Part shown: positions 1 to 5,887 of the stretch, piece after piece
How the letters are laid out: every line of letters begins with the position of its first letter
How positions within the stretch are numbered: position 1 is the stretch's first letter
Source: Candidatus Acidiferrales bacterium
GTDB taxonomy: Bacteria; Acidobacteriota; Terriglobia; Acidiferrales; UBA7541
Assembly: GCA_030044295.1 (NCBI GenBank)
Contig: JASHWB010000381.1
Location: 1-5,996, forward strand
DNA: 5,996 nt
Direction of reading: 5' to 3'
Notes under the pieces: model-generated
Told to the model about the DNA's origin: nothing
Seen by the model: only the letters and a program-made list of their open reading frames with translations
Database searches by the model: none
Position numbers and translations under genes: made by a program

Positions 1-1099
1 GGGTGACACGCTGAATTTCTTCTTCGAGTTCCGTGGCGCGCCAATGCGCTTCGCTGAGGCTGGCGTGCTCGTCCACTTCCAAGTGCAACTCGACGAATAG
101 GCGGCCGTCGTATTGGTGCGCGGAAAGCTCATGGACCGGCAGCCCACGGCGCTGCGCGATGGCGCGAATCGTATCGAAGAGATGCTCACCGCTGGGCGCG
201 CGCGGCTCCACATGAACGACCACATCCGCAGGAATGATTTGCTCAATGTTGCGCTCCACAGCTTCGCTCGCCGCGTGCGCTTGCTCGAGGCTGGCGGTGC
301 GCGGCACGCTGACGGTTACGTCCACGAAATAACGCTGCCCTGCGCGGCGAACACGCACGCGCTCGGTCTGCAGAACGCCCTCCGTTTCATCGACGGCGCT
401 GACGATCCGCTCGCGCAACCCGATCGGCGCCACGTCCAATAGCGCTTCGATGGTGCGTTTTCCCAATCGCGACCCAACCCAAATGATCACTCCCGCCACG
501 GCCAGCGCCGCAACCGGGTCGAGCGCCCTCAGCCACGGCAGGCCGAACTTAATGCCGAGCCATGCGCCGGTGATGCCCAGGATTACGACGAACGTGCTCC
601 ACACGTCGGTGGAAAAATGGAGCGCATCGGCTTCCAGCGCTTCGCTGGGATATTTTTTAGCAACGCGCCCAAGCGCGCGCGCGCGGACTAGGTCAATGCA
701 CATCGCCAAGGCCAGGATGACGATGGCCGAAACGGTGGGATGAATCTCCGCGGAGCGGAAGAGCAGCCGATGGAACGCTTCCCATATGATGTATATGGCG
801 GTCAGAAGCAGCAAACCCGTTTCCACGAACGCCGAAAAGCTCTCCACTTTTCCATGTCCATAGAGATGTTCGGCGTCCGCGGGTTTATCCGCTACGCGAA
901 CGGACAGATACGTGATCACGGCGGCGATAAGATCGAGCATGGAATGCAGCGCTTCGGAGAGGATGCCCAGGCTGCCCGTCATCCACGCGAGAAATGCCTT
1001 GAGAAGCACCAGGACAGCAGCCGACGCGACCGATCCAAGCGCAGCCATGCGCTTTTCGCGCGTTGCTTGGGATGGCGGTTGAACGGCTAAGCTGCCCAT
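1..1099 (-). CDS. Cation diffusion facilitator (CDF) metal-ion exporter, C-terminus cut by window edge
   Basis: Inner-membrane proton-coupled exporter of divalent metals, most likely zinc. 366 residues are visible from the ATG at 1099 and the frame runs off the window without a stop. What is seen: about six hydrophobic segments (roughly residues 21-39, 43-70, 88-108, 122-142, 160-182, 193-211); the two CDF metal-site motifs, H52-SML-D56 in TM2 and H161-FST-D165 in TM5; the signature YGHGKVE at 80-86; and the LLDVAP turn at 220-225 that ends the membrane domain. In the family, an HxxxD pair in both TM2 and TM5 usually goes with zinc or related ions; the substrate here is inferred. A cytoplasmic beta-alpha-beta domain follows (about 246-299), and then a second similar segment (about 305-366), which is longer than a standard CDF of about 300 residues. 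No good Shine-Dalgarno precedes the ATG. It is transcribed away from the FkbM gene. Family assignment is very secure. Confidence 0.95.
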   Translation of the reverse strand, partial: MGSLAVQPPSQATREKRMAALGSVASAAVLVLLKAFLAWMTGSLGILSEALHSMLDLIAAVITYLSVRVADKPADAEHLYGHGKVESFSAFVETGLLLLTAIYIIWEAFHRLLFRSAEIHPTVSAIVILALAMCIDLVRARALGRVAKKYPSEALEADALHFSTDVWSTFVVILGITGAWLGIKFGLPWLRALDPVAALAVAGVIIWVGSRLGKRTIEALLDVAPIGLRERIVSAVDETEGVLQTERVRVRRAGQRYFVDVTVSVPRTASLEQAHAASEAVERNIEQIIPADVVVHVEPRAPSGEHLFDTIRAIAQRRGLPVHELSAHQYDGRLFVELHLEVDEHASLSEAHWRATELEEEIQRVT

Positions 1100-1106
1100 T
1101 GCCGGG

Positions 1107-1112
1107 ATTATA
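1107..1112 (-). promoter_or_regulatory. Possible -10 element (TATAAT) for the CDF gene
   Basis: A perfect TATAAT lies on the minus strand with its 3' end 7 bases before the ATG at 1099. Transcription from it would begin about at the start codon, giving a leaderless message, which would agree with the missing Shine-Dalgarno. I could not find a convincing -35 box at 16-18 bases spacing, so a chance match remains possible. Confidence 0.3.
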
Positions 1113-1290
1113 CGCTGGGCATCCTGGCGTTGGTCCGAACACCTTCCGCACTCCGGGCACATCACTGGCTCCTGTGGGGTGGGTCAGCTACACGGAAATC
1201 CGAAGGGGCGAAACCTTTGCGCCAACGCGCCGATAAACGATCCGTTTGCCGGCCCCGCGGAACCAACAGGTCCTAGAATCGCAGTTCGCT

Positions 1291-1308
1291 GAGCGCCACG
1301 AGCGCCAC
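1291..1308. repeat. Perfect tandem 9-base repeat (2 x GAGCGCCAC)
   Basis: GAGCGCCAC occurs at 1291-1299 and again directly at 1300-1308. It lies outside any coding region, about 90 bases before the FkbM start. It could be a replication-slippage duplication or a pair of direct half-sites for a regulator. With only two copies neither can be chosen. Confidence 0.6.
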
Positions 1309-1384
1309 CTACACAAACCATCGTGCTGTTACGCGAAGCCCCGACACGTCATCGAACAGGTGATGGCGCCACATGGTCATTCGC

Positions 1385-1389
1385 GGAGG
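1385..1389 (+). promoter_or_regulatory. Ribosome binding site (GGAGG) that sets the FkbM start
   Basis: GGAGG ends five bases before the GTG at 1395, an ideal spacing. Neither the GTG at 1323 nor the ATG at 1419 has such a site, so this decides the start of the FkbM gene. Confidence 0.7.
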
Positions 1390-1394
1390 TACCA

Positions 1395-2147
1395 GTGATC
1401 GCAGAGCGGCTTCGGTGGATGGGAACCGTGGTTCGTAACACGCGAAATCCAGCTCCGATATTGAAGGAATGGCTTGGTTGGCAGCGCAAGCCGTACCGCG
1501 TCGCGAGCCGGGCTGGAGCGCTCTTCGAGATCCGCCCCGGCCGTGGCGATTGGTACATCTACATGGAAACGATGCTGCGGTCCGACTACTTACGTCTGGG
1601 ACAGAGGCTGGACGAGGGTGCAACGGTGGTCGATATTGGAGCGAATGTGGGCGGATTCGCGGTGTTCGCCGCGCAGCGTGTTGGCCCGCGAGGCCGAGTT
1701 GTCGCCGTCAAACCCGAACCTGACAGCTTTCGACAGCTCGAGATTAACTCCGCACTGAATCCAGGATACGCAAGCATTCAGACGCTCTGCTGCGCCGTCG
1801 GAAGCGAACGAGGGGAAGCCGTGCTGCATTCCGACGACAACGTAGCGTGGAGCTCGCTTCACCGGCTGGAAACTCGAGGCCGCACGGTCGACGTGAAAGT
1901 CTCAGTCCGCACGCTCGAGGATGTTCTGGACGAGTCTGGGATCGAATTCTGCCAGTACCTGAAGATTGATACGGAGGGCAGTGAATACGACATCATTGGT
2001 GCGCTTACCGCCCGCCGAATCGGTCGAATATCGGGAACGATCACGTTTACCTCCAATTCTTCTCTGCCCGCTAATTCCGCGGCGCCTTCAGGTTCTCTCC
2101 ACCTAGATCCGGGACCTCCTGCGGCTCAGCCTCAGGGCGCGCACTAA
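1395..2147 (+). CDS. FkbM-family SAM-dependent methyltransferase, possibly impaired
   Basis: Class I SAM-dependent methyltransferase of the FkbM type; such enzymes O-methylate sugars and other hydroxyls in surface polysaccharides and natural products. The target here is unknown. With the GTG start at 1395 it has 250 residues. What is seen: SAM-binding motif I as VVDIGANVGG (78-87), the second strand as VVAVKPEPDSF (102-112), and the family motif YLKIDTEGSEYD (188-199). Two oddities: the acidic residue usually seen before the Pro in strand 2 (EP), which holds the SAM ribose, is Lys106 (codon AAA at 1710-1712, one G-to-A change from GAA); and the last 35 or so residues are rich in Ser, Pro, Ala and Gly and do not show the usual final strand ending in an E-Y/F-H-like motif. 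It stands alone on the plus strand, 73 bases before the SDR. Family is secure; activity is doubtful. Confidence 0.85.
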   Translation: MIAERLRWMGTVVRNTRNPAPILKEWLGWQRKPYRVASRAGALFEIRPGRGDWYIYMETMLRSDYLRLGQRLDEGATVVDIGANVGGFAVFAAQRVGPRGRVVAVKPEPDSFRQLEINSALNPGYASIQTLCCAVGSERGEAVLHSDDNVAWSSLHRLETRGRTVDVKVSVRTLEDVLDESGIEFCQYLKIDTEGSEYDIIGALTARRIGRISGTITFTSNSSLPANSAAPSGSLHLDPGPPAAQPQGAH

Positions 2148-2205
2148 TTTCCGAGCTGCGTCGTTTTGTCTGTAGCCGTGTATCATCAGCCGGAATCATT
2201 GCGGA

Positions 2206-2219
2206 TTCCCGGGGGGGAA
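2206..2219 (+). promoter_or_regulatory. Small hairpin covering the G-rich ribosome binding site of the SDR gene
   Basis: TTCCC (2206-2210) can pair with GGGAA (2215-2219) around a GGGG loop. The seven-G run at 2211-2217 is the only Shine-Dalgarno-like sequence before the ATG at 2221, so part of it would be buried in the stem. Five base pairs make a modest structure; a regulatory effect is inference. Confidence 0.3.
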
Positions 2220-2220
2220 C

Positions 2221-3090
2221 ATGCGGCTGAAGGACAAAATAGCGATCGTTACCGGTGCAGGGACTGGAATCGGCGAAGCCATCGCGCATAAGTTCTCGCG
2301 CGAAGGAGCGCGGATTTTGCTGGCTGGCCTTCCTAATGACCCGGTGCAAGACGTGGCCGCAGCTATCGCGGCGAACGGCGGCCAAGCGGAAGCGTTCTTG
2401 GGCGATCTATCCGAGGAAGCACAGGCGCTCAGGTGCGTCGAAGCCGCGGTCCGGCGCTTTGGCCGTATCGACGTGCTCGTGAACAACGCCGGAATCTTCA
2501 TCGCCAACGCTGAAACGGACGCGTATCGTGTCGAGGATTTCGACCGCACCATTCGAGCCAATATCCGCACCGCGTTTCTGATGACCAAATTTGCGATTCC
2601 GCATCTGCACAAAACCCGCGGCAATATCCTGTTCACTGGTTCCGAGGCAGGCTTCAATGGTTCGGCTAACATGACTCCCTACGGCGCCAGCAAGAGTTTT
2701 CTGCACGCTTTCGCCAAAGGAGTCGCGCTCGAACAAGCCAAGCATGGCGTGCGCGCTAACTGCGTTTGCCCTGGCGCCGTTGACACGGCTTGGACGCGCG
2801 GGCCCGGCGGTCCACTCAGCCAGGAAATTCAAGACACAATCGACGGCACCGTGCCGATGGGCCGGCGCGCCACCCCGGAAGAGATCGCTAATGTCTTCGC
2901 ATTTCTCGCTTCAGACGAAGCGAGCTACATCACCGGAGCGCTACTGCTCGCCGATGGCGGCGTCACGCCCGGGAAGGGACAAATGGGCGATTTCGTGCCG
3001 GATGAGTTGCGGCGTCCGCCGGCTAGCACCTTACCTCTACGCCATTCTCACGAGGGCCTTCGCGGGAAAGAGATTTTTTACGCAAAGTAG
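2221..3090 (+). CDS. Classical short-chain dehydrogenase/reductase (SDR)
   Basis: NAD(P)-dependent cytoplasmic oxidoreductase with a Rossmann fold, 289 residues. What is seen: the cofactor motif TGAGTGIG (11-18), D62 in GDL for adenine binding, NNAG (88-91), and a complete catalytic tetrad N114, S141, Y154, K158 (S to Y 13 residues, YxxxK intact). PGAVDT (184-189) and ADGG (244-247) close the fold as in FabG-like and glucose-dehydrogenase-like members. The position after strand 2, normally Asp for NAD or Arg for NADP, reads A-G-L at 35-37, so cofactor preference cannot be read off. About 40 residues follow ADGG, a little longer than the usual 250-residue enzyme, and are not recognised. Substrate unknown; the neighbours give no pathway. 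The ATG follows a run of G residues. The gene faces ridA tail to tail. Confidence 0.93.
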   Translation: MRLKDKIAIVTGAGTGIGEAIAHKFSREGARILLAGLPNDPVQDVAAAIAANGGQAEAFLGDLSEEAQALRCVEAAVRRFGRIDVLVNNAGIFIANAETDAYRVEDFDRTIRANIRTAFLMTKFAIPHLHKTRGNILFTGSEAGFNGSANMTPYGASKSFLHAFAKGVALEQAKHGVRANCVCPGAVDTAWTRGPGGPLSQEIQDTIDGTVPMGRRATPEEIANVFAFLASDEASYITGALLLADGGVTPGKGQMGDFVPDELRRPPASTLPLRHSHEGLRGKEIFYAK

Positions 3091-3101
3091 GGACTTTCGC
3101 G
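3081..3101. terminator. Weak hairpin between the convergent SDR and ridA genes
   Basis: CGC-AAAGT (3081-3088) can pair with ACTTT-c-GCG (3093-3101) around an AGGG loop, with one bulged base. It overlaps the SDR stop codon and sits where a bidirectional terminator would be expected in the 39-base gap. No T-tract follows on either strand, so it is not a standard intrinsic terminator. Confidence 0.22.
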
Positions 3102-3129
3102 GAATGCGATCGGCGCTTTCATGCCGAGG

Positions 3130-3507
3130 TCACGCTAGCACGATCAGGTCGATTTCCACACGAACGTCCCGCGGCAGGCGCGCGGCTTCGACCGTCGATC
3201 TTGCTGGAGGATTGTTTGCGAAATACTTGCCGTACACTTCGTTCATCGGCGCGAAATCGTTCATTTCCTTTAAATAGACGGTGGCTTTCACCGCGCGGTC
3301 GAGCGACGATCCCGCGGCCTCGACGATCGCTTTCAAGTTCTCCAGCACGCGCGCGGTTTGCTGCGCGACGTCGCCATCCACCAATTGATTGGTTGCGGGG
3401 TCGAACGCCACTTGCCCCGCCGTGAATATGAAGCCGCCGGCCTTTACCGCTTGCGAATAGGGACCGATCGCCTTCGGTCCCTTTTCGGTCGATATGATTT
3501 CCTTCAT
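3130..3507 (-). CDS. ridA: RidA, 2-iminobutanoate/2-iminopropanoate deaminase
   Basis: Cytoplasmic Rid (YjgF/YER057c/UK114) protein that hydrolyses reactive enamine/imine products of PLP enzymes such as threonine dehydratase, releasing ketoacid and ammonia. 125 residues, the normal family length. What is seen: the N-terminal signature IGPYSQAV (14-21) with Tyr17, FTAGQ (28-32), R103 in the PARSTVE segment matching the substrate-carboxylate arginine (Arg105 of E. coli RidA), and E118 in VEID matching Glu120. An ATG at 3519 would add four residues, but GGGAG ends five bases before the ATG at 3507, and MKEIIST is the typical RidA start. The gene lies 26 bases after the M1-like gene on the same strand and is the last of the rel-to-ridA block. 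Assignment to the RidA subfamily, with its active-site arginine, is secure. Confidence 0.95.
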   Translation of the reverse strand: MKEIISTEKGPKAIGPYSQAVKAGGFIFTAGQVAFDPATNQLVDGDVAQQTARVLENLKAIVEAAGSSLDRAVKATVYLKEMNDFAPMNEVYGKYFANNPPARSTVEAARLPRDVRVEIDLIVLA

Positions 3508-3512
3508 TCCGT

Positions 3513-3517
3513 CTCCC
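3513..3517 (-). promoter_or_regulatory. Ribosome binding site (GGGAG) that sets the ridA start
   Basis: GGGAG on the minus strand is separated by five bases from the ATG at 3507. It overlaps the competing ATG at 3519, which therefore cannot use it. Confidence 0.65.
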
Positions 3518-3533
3518 ATTCGTTTTGAATTAG

Positions 3534-5051
3534 CTAAAGTGGATTCCCAGTGCGCTTCTGAGCGCCGAGCCGTTCAGTTGCCCGCCTCATTGCCTCTTGG
3601 CCGTCTGGATAGCGCGCGCGGAAATTGGCGGGAATCCCTTTCTGGTCCAGCCATTCGCGAAAAATCTTCGCCAGGTCTCGTCCAGTCGATTCCTCCAGGA
3701 CGGACCGCAGCACACTATAATCGACTTCCTGCCCGCGCATAGTCGCCAGCATGTGCGCTAGCCCTGCGCGAACGGGCGCAGCGCCGCATGCATCTTCCAT
3801 ATCGATGTAAAAAAGAGGCGCTTTGGCAAGAGCGATCCGCCTCTGTAGCAGAGGGCTCGCCGCCATCGTTGAAGCAATCGGCGTCTCGCTCGCGTTCTTG
3901 GCCGCCGCATCGTACCGTCGCAGATATTCATAGATGCGTTGGCGCCGCGCCAGCGGCCCGATACGCGCTTCGTCCGCGACGATCGACGCATACTCCGGCA
4001 ATCCATCGCCCATGCCGATTGCCGCTTCGGCGCTGGGCTCGACTTCTTCATCGAACCAGTTGCGCGCCAGCGCTTGACTTACAATCTCCAAGAACCGGTC
4101 GCTATCGGTGCCAAGGGCTAATGCGGCTGGATTCACCAACGCTCCGCCCGGAAAGCTCACCGCCGCCGGCGCTTCGCCTCCGGCAAGGTTGTCACGCACG
4201 GCGGATGATTCCACGATTCGTGGCTCGCGAACGCGCCTATCGAAAACTCCGAAAGCGGCGGTGAATGTCTTCCATATCTCCGCAATTTGTTGCGCGGACT
4301 GGTTTGGATTTTCCGGCAGCGGCCGATCGGTCCAGAAATCCACCGAGTTGCTTTCTGCGTTGGCAGGCGATTTTGTGTAACGCCCGGCCACAACGAACGC
4401 ACCCAAATCCGAGCGGCCCAATTCGTATCGATATTCAACCTTGCCGCCTTGCTTCCGCTCTGCCTTGCGTGTGCCGCCCGCCAGCACCGCGAAATCCGCA
4501 GGTATTCGAATCGTGCACATCATGTGTGCCGGGCGCGCGGGATACGGCGCAAGAAAGCGCTTTGGGGGCAGAAGCTGGGGCGCCCAGCCGCGCACTCCGA
4601 GATGAAAACTATCAGGTTCGACGGTGAGGTAGGGCTGGAAATCCGCGGATGGTCGAAGCGCATATTCGAGACTCAATTCCCGTTTCCGTTTTCTTGGCCA
4701 CGGTTTTTCGAACGCGATACGGATCACATCTGCTTCATCTGTTTGCTGCGCAACCGGAAGCGGGACGGGCGCCGCCTCGCGCCCATCGATCTGCGCGTGC
4801 AAGTCGCTGCCGCCTGAATTTCTATTCGATGGAAGCCGTACGTCGATAAAGGTCAGTTCACTCGTGCCGACATTCAGCAACGTGTAGTCCACGCGTATCG
4901 CGAGCGCCGGCGTCTGCTCGGGCACGAAACGGATGTCGCGCGTTTCTTTCATGACGCGGTAACCGGGTGCGAGAGGGACGGCACAGCCCGCAGCGCAAAG
5001 CACCGCGGCAATACCGGAAAGAAGCACTAGCGGCGAAGTATTGGGTCTCAA
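3534..5051 (-). CDS. Putative lipoprotein, M1 aminopeptidase-like pseudoenzyme lacking the zinc site
   Basis: 505 residues. The N-terminus (2-23) has an arginine, a hydrophobic stretch and a possible lipobox AAGC with Cys23, suggesting export and lipidation. Residues about 36-225 look like the all-beta N-terminal domain of M1 peptidases, 250-380 like the thermolysin-type domain, and 400-475 like the C-terminal helical part (G-R-D-L at 457-460, FREWLDQKGIP at 464-474, matching the family's G-x-DL...FF-x-W...G-x-P). The zinc motif HExxH-x18-E is replaced by QALAR (326-330), 18 residues, then D349. The surrounding W332 and GLPEY (350-354) still match HQW and EGLAEY, so the alignment is well anchored while both His ligands, the catalytic Glu and the third ligand are changed. 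Peptidase activity is therefore unlikely; a binding or scaffold role is inference. The first possible start after an in-frame TAA is TTG at 5051, without a clear ribosome binding site; GTG at 5027 is the alternative. ridA follows after 26 bases. Confidence 0.8.
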   Translation of the reverse strand: MRPNTSPLVLLSGIAAVLCAAGCAVPLAPGYRVMKETRDIRFVPEQTPALAIRVDYTLLNVGTSELTFIDVRLPSNRNSGGSDLHAQIDGREAAPVPLPVAQQTDEADVIRIAFEKPWPRKRKRELSLEYALRPSADFQPYLTVEPDSFHLGVRGWAPQLLPPKRFLAPYPARPAHMMCTIRIPADFAVLAGGTRKAERKQGGKVEYRYELGRSDLGAFVVAGRYTKSPANAESNSVDFWTDRPLPENPNQSAQQIAEIWKTFTAAFGVFDRRVREPRIVESSAVRDNLAGGEAPAAVSFPGGALVNPAALALGTDSDRFLEIVSQALARNWFDEEVEPSAEAAIGMGDGLPEYASIVADEARIGPLARRQRIYEYLRRYDAAAKNASETPIASTMAASPLLQRRIALAKAPLFYIDMEDACGAAPVRAGLAHMLATMRGQEVDYSVLRSVLEESTGRDLAKIFREWLDQKGIPANFRARYPDGQEAMRRATERLGAQKRTGNPL

Positions 5052-5156
5052 GGTGGCAAGATTTTAAGGGCGGGCGCGACGGTGGGGAAGCTCAAAATCC
5101 GAATGAGAACTATTTTGGGAGTTCGGCTGAAGAGGGCTAAATCAAAAGGCAGAGCT
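5052..5156. other. Intergenic gap between the two lipoprotein genes
   Basis: 105 bases on the minus-strand transcript between the repeat lipoprotein and the M1-like gene. Only a short terminal pairing TTTTG/CAAAA around a long unpaired interior is visible (about 5112-5146). I see no intrinsic terminator and no clear promoter, so readthrough is possible but not shown. Confidence 0.4.
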
Positions 5157-5816
5157 TCAGGAACCCGTGAAATGATGCAAAATCTCGTTTTCACTTACGC
5201 CGCGGCGGCGGGCGGCCAAGATCTGGCGGCCTTCCGAATCGGGTATCGCTCGTTGCACCAGCTTGAGCAACGTCGATTCATGCACCCCGGTGTTTTTCAA
5301 CCGAGCGAGCATTGCGCCGGAAAGCACGGACTTCCCATCGGAGCGCTGTTGGGCTTCTTCCATCACGATCGCGTTGGACAAGCCCGCGAGCTTCATCGCT
5401 TGCAGTTCGCCCCAGTCCAGCCCCAGCTGGCTTAATTGCGCGAGTTCAATGACGTCGGAGCCACTCATTCCGACTTGCATCAGCCCGGCAACAGCATCAC
5501 CGGCATCGAACGCCTGATGGCGGCTTTTGTAGATTTTATAGATCGCGACGCAGTCGTCGTCAGAAAGTCCAGATTGCCGGGCTTCCGCGATTTCTCCTAC
5601 TTCAGCGGTGCTGATTTTCAGGGAGTCGAGCTGCTGCACCGCCTGATCGTTCATGCCTGTGTTGATGAGCGCTGAAGTGTCAACCGGCTGGAGTTTGGTG
5701 CAACCGGAGAAATAAACTGCCATCGCGGCAACGAACGCGGCAGCGCATACACGAGCACGAATCCGCGAAAAATGGGTCCAGCCTCGCACTGAACCACGCG
5801 CCAGGATCTTCCCCAT
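5157..5816 (-). CDS. Putative lipoprotein with about six helical 30-residue repeats, unknown function
   Basis: 219 residues; I do not recognise a named family. An arginine-rich n-region (R7, R11, R18, R20, R22), a hydrophobic core at 23-36 and FSGC with Cys39 indicate a lipoprotein signal. The mature part is a run of similar segments of the form [L/M/A]-x3-G-[M/L/V]-[S/N/H]-x4-[V/I/L], with the Gly at 54, 83, 116, 145, 177 and 206 (spacings 29, 33, 29, 32, 29) and an extra half-unit at Gly132. This predicts an all-alpha solenoid or bundle, suited to protein binding. The ATG at 5816 is preceded by AGGA only one base away, too close to be a good ribosome binding site, and no other start gives a proper signal peptide. 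It lies 71 bases after rel and 105 bases before the M1-like gene, all on the same strand. Gene reality is well supported by its length and signal; function is unknown. Confidence 0.75.
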   Translation of the reverse strand: MGKILARGSVRGWTHFSRIRARVCAAAFVAAMAVYFSGCTKLQPVDTSALINTGMNDQAVQQLDSLKISTAEVGEIAEARQSGLSDDDCVAIYKIYKSRHQAFDAGDAVAGLMQVGMSGSDVIELAQLSQLGLDWGELQAMKLAGLSNAIVMEEAQQRSDGKSVLSGAMLARLKNTGVHESTLLKLVQRAIPDSEGRQILAARRRGVSENEILHHFTGS

Positions 5817-5887
5817 GTCCTAATTTTACTCTTCGCGGGTTGCTGAAGGGCCTCGATGTAACCGACCCGTTAATGGAGGGAGGAGAG
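5817..5887. other. Gap between rel and the repeat lipoprotein gene
   Basis: 71 bases. The only pairing seen is CGGGT with ACCCG across a loop of over 20 bases, with no T-tract after it on the minus strand. A TAAAAT lies just before the lipoprotein ATG but has no -35 partner. Nothing here argues against cotranscription with rel. Confidence 0.4.

Larger units (their letters stand above)
1100..1394. other. Divergent intergenic region between the CDF and FkbM genes
   Basis: 295 bases with no gene I can support. It holds the TATAAT next to the CDF start, an imperfect inverted repeat at 1207-1223 (GGCGAAA/TTTGCGCC with a two-base centre and one unpaired base), a tandem 9-base repeat at 1291-1308, and the FkbM ribosome binding site. 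The FkbM frame is open back to a GTG at 1323, but the 24 residues it would add do not resemble the family. Promoters for both flanking genes must lie here or inside it, yet none except the TATAAT stands out. Confidence 0.5.

Noticed and set aside
885..1160. Minus-strand open frame of 91 codons
   Set aside because: It overlaps the N-terminal part of the CDF gene in another frame, and its product shows no membrane segments or family motif, unlike the CDF frame.
1323..1394. Longer FkbM start at GTG 1323
   Set aside because: The extra 24 residues do not look like the family, and a well-placed GGAGG supports GTG 1395.
2000..2150. Frameshift near the end of the FkbM gene
   Set aside because: I translated the other two frames from 2002 and 2003. 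One contains VEY, but neither continues convincingly as an FkbM C-terminus, so a simple indel is not demonstrated.
2166..2186. TTGTCT and TATCAT as a promoter for the SDR gene
   Set aside because: The spacing is only nine bases, far too short for a sigma-70 promoter.
2196..2832. Long minus-strand open frames opposite the SDR gene
   Set aside because: Antisense shadows; the plus strand carries a complete SDR with all catalytic residues.
3788..4817. Plus-strand open frames of 120-176 codons opposite the M1-like gene
   Set aside because: Their products are Arg/Pro-rich without recognisable motifs, typical of antisense frames in GC-rich DNA.
5823..5828. TAAAAT as a -10 box for the repeat lipoprotein
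   Set aside because: No -35-like sequence lies at 15-19 bases upstream, and it would leave almost no leader before the ATG.
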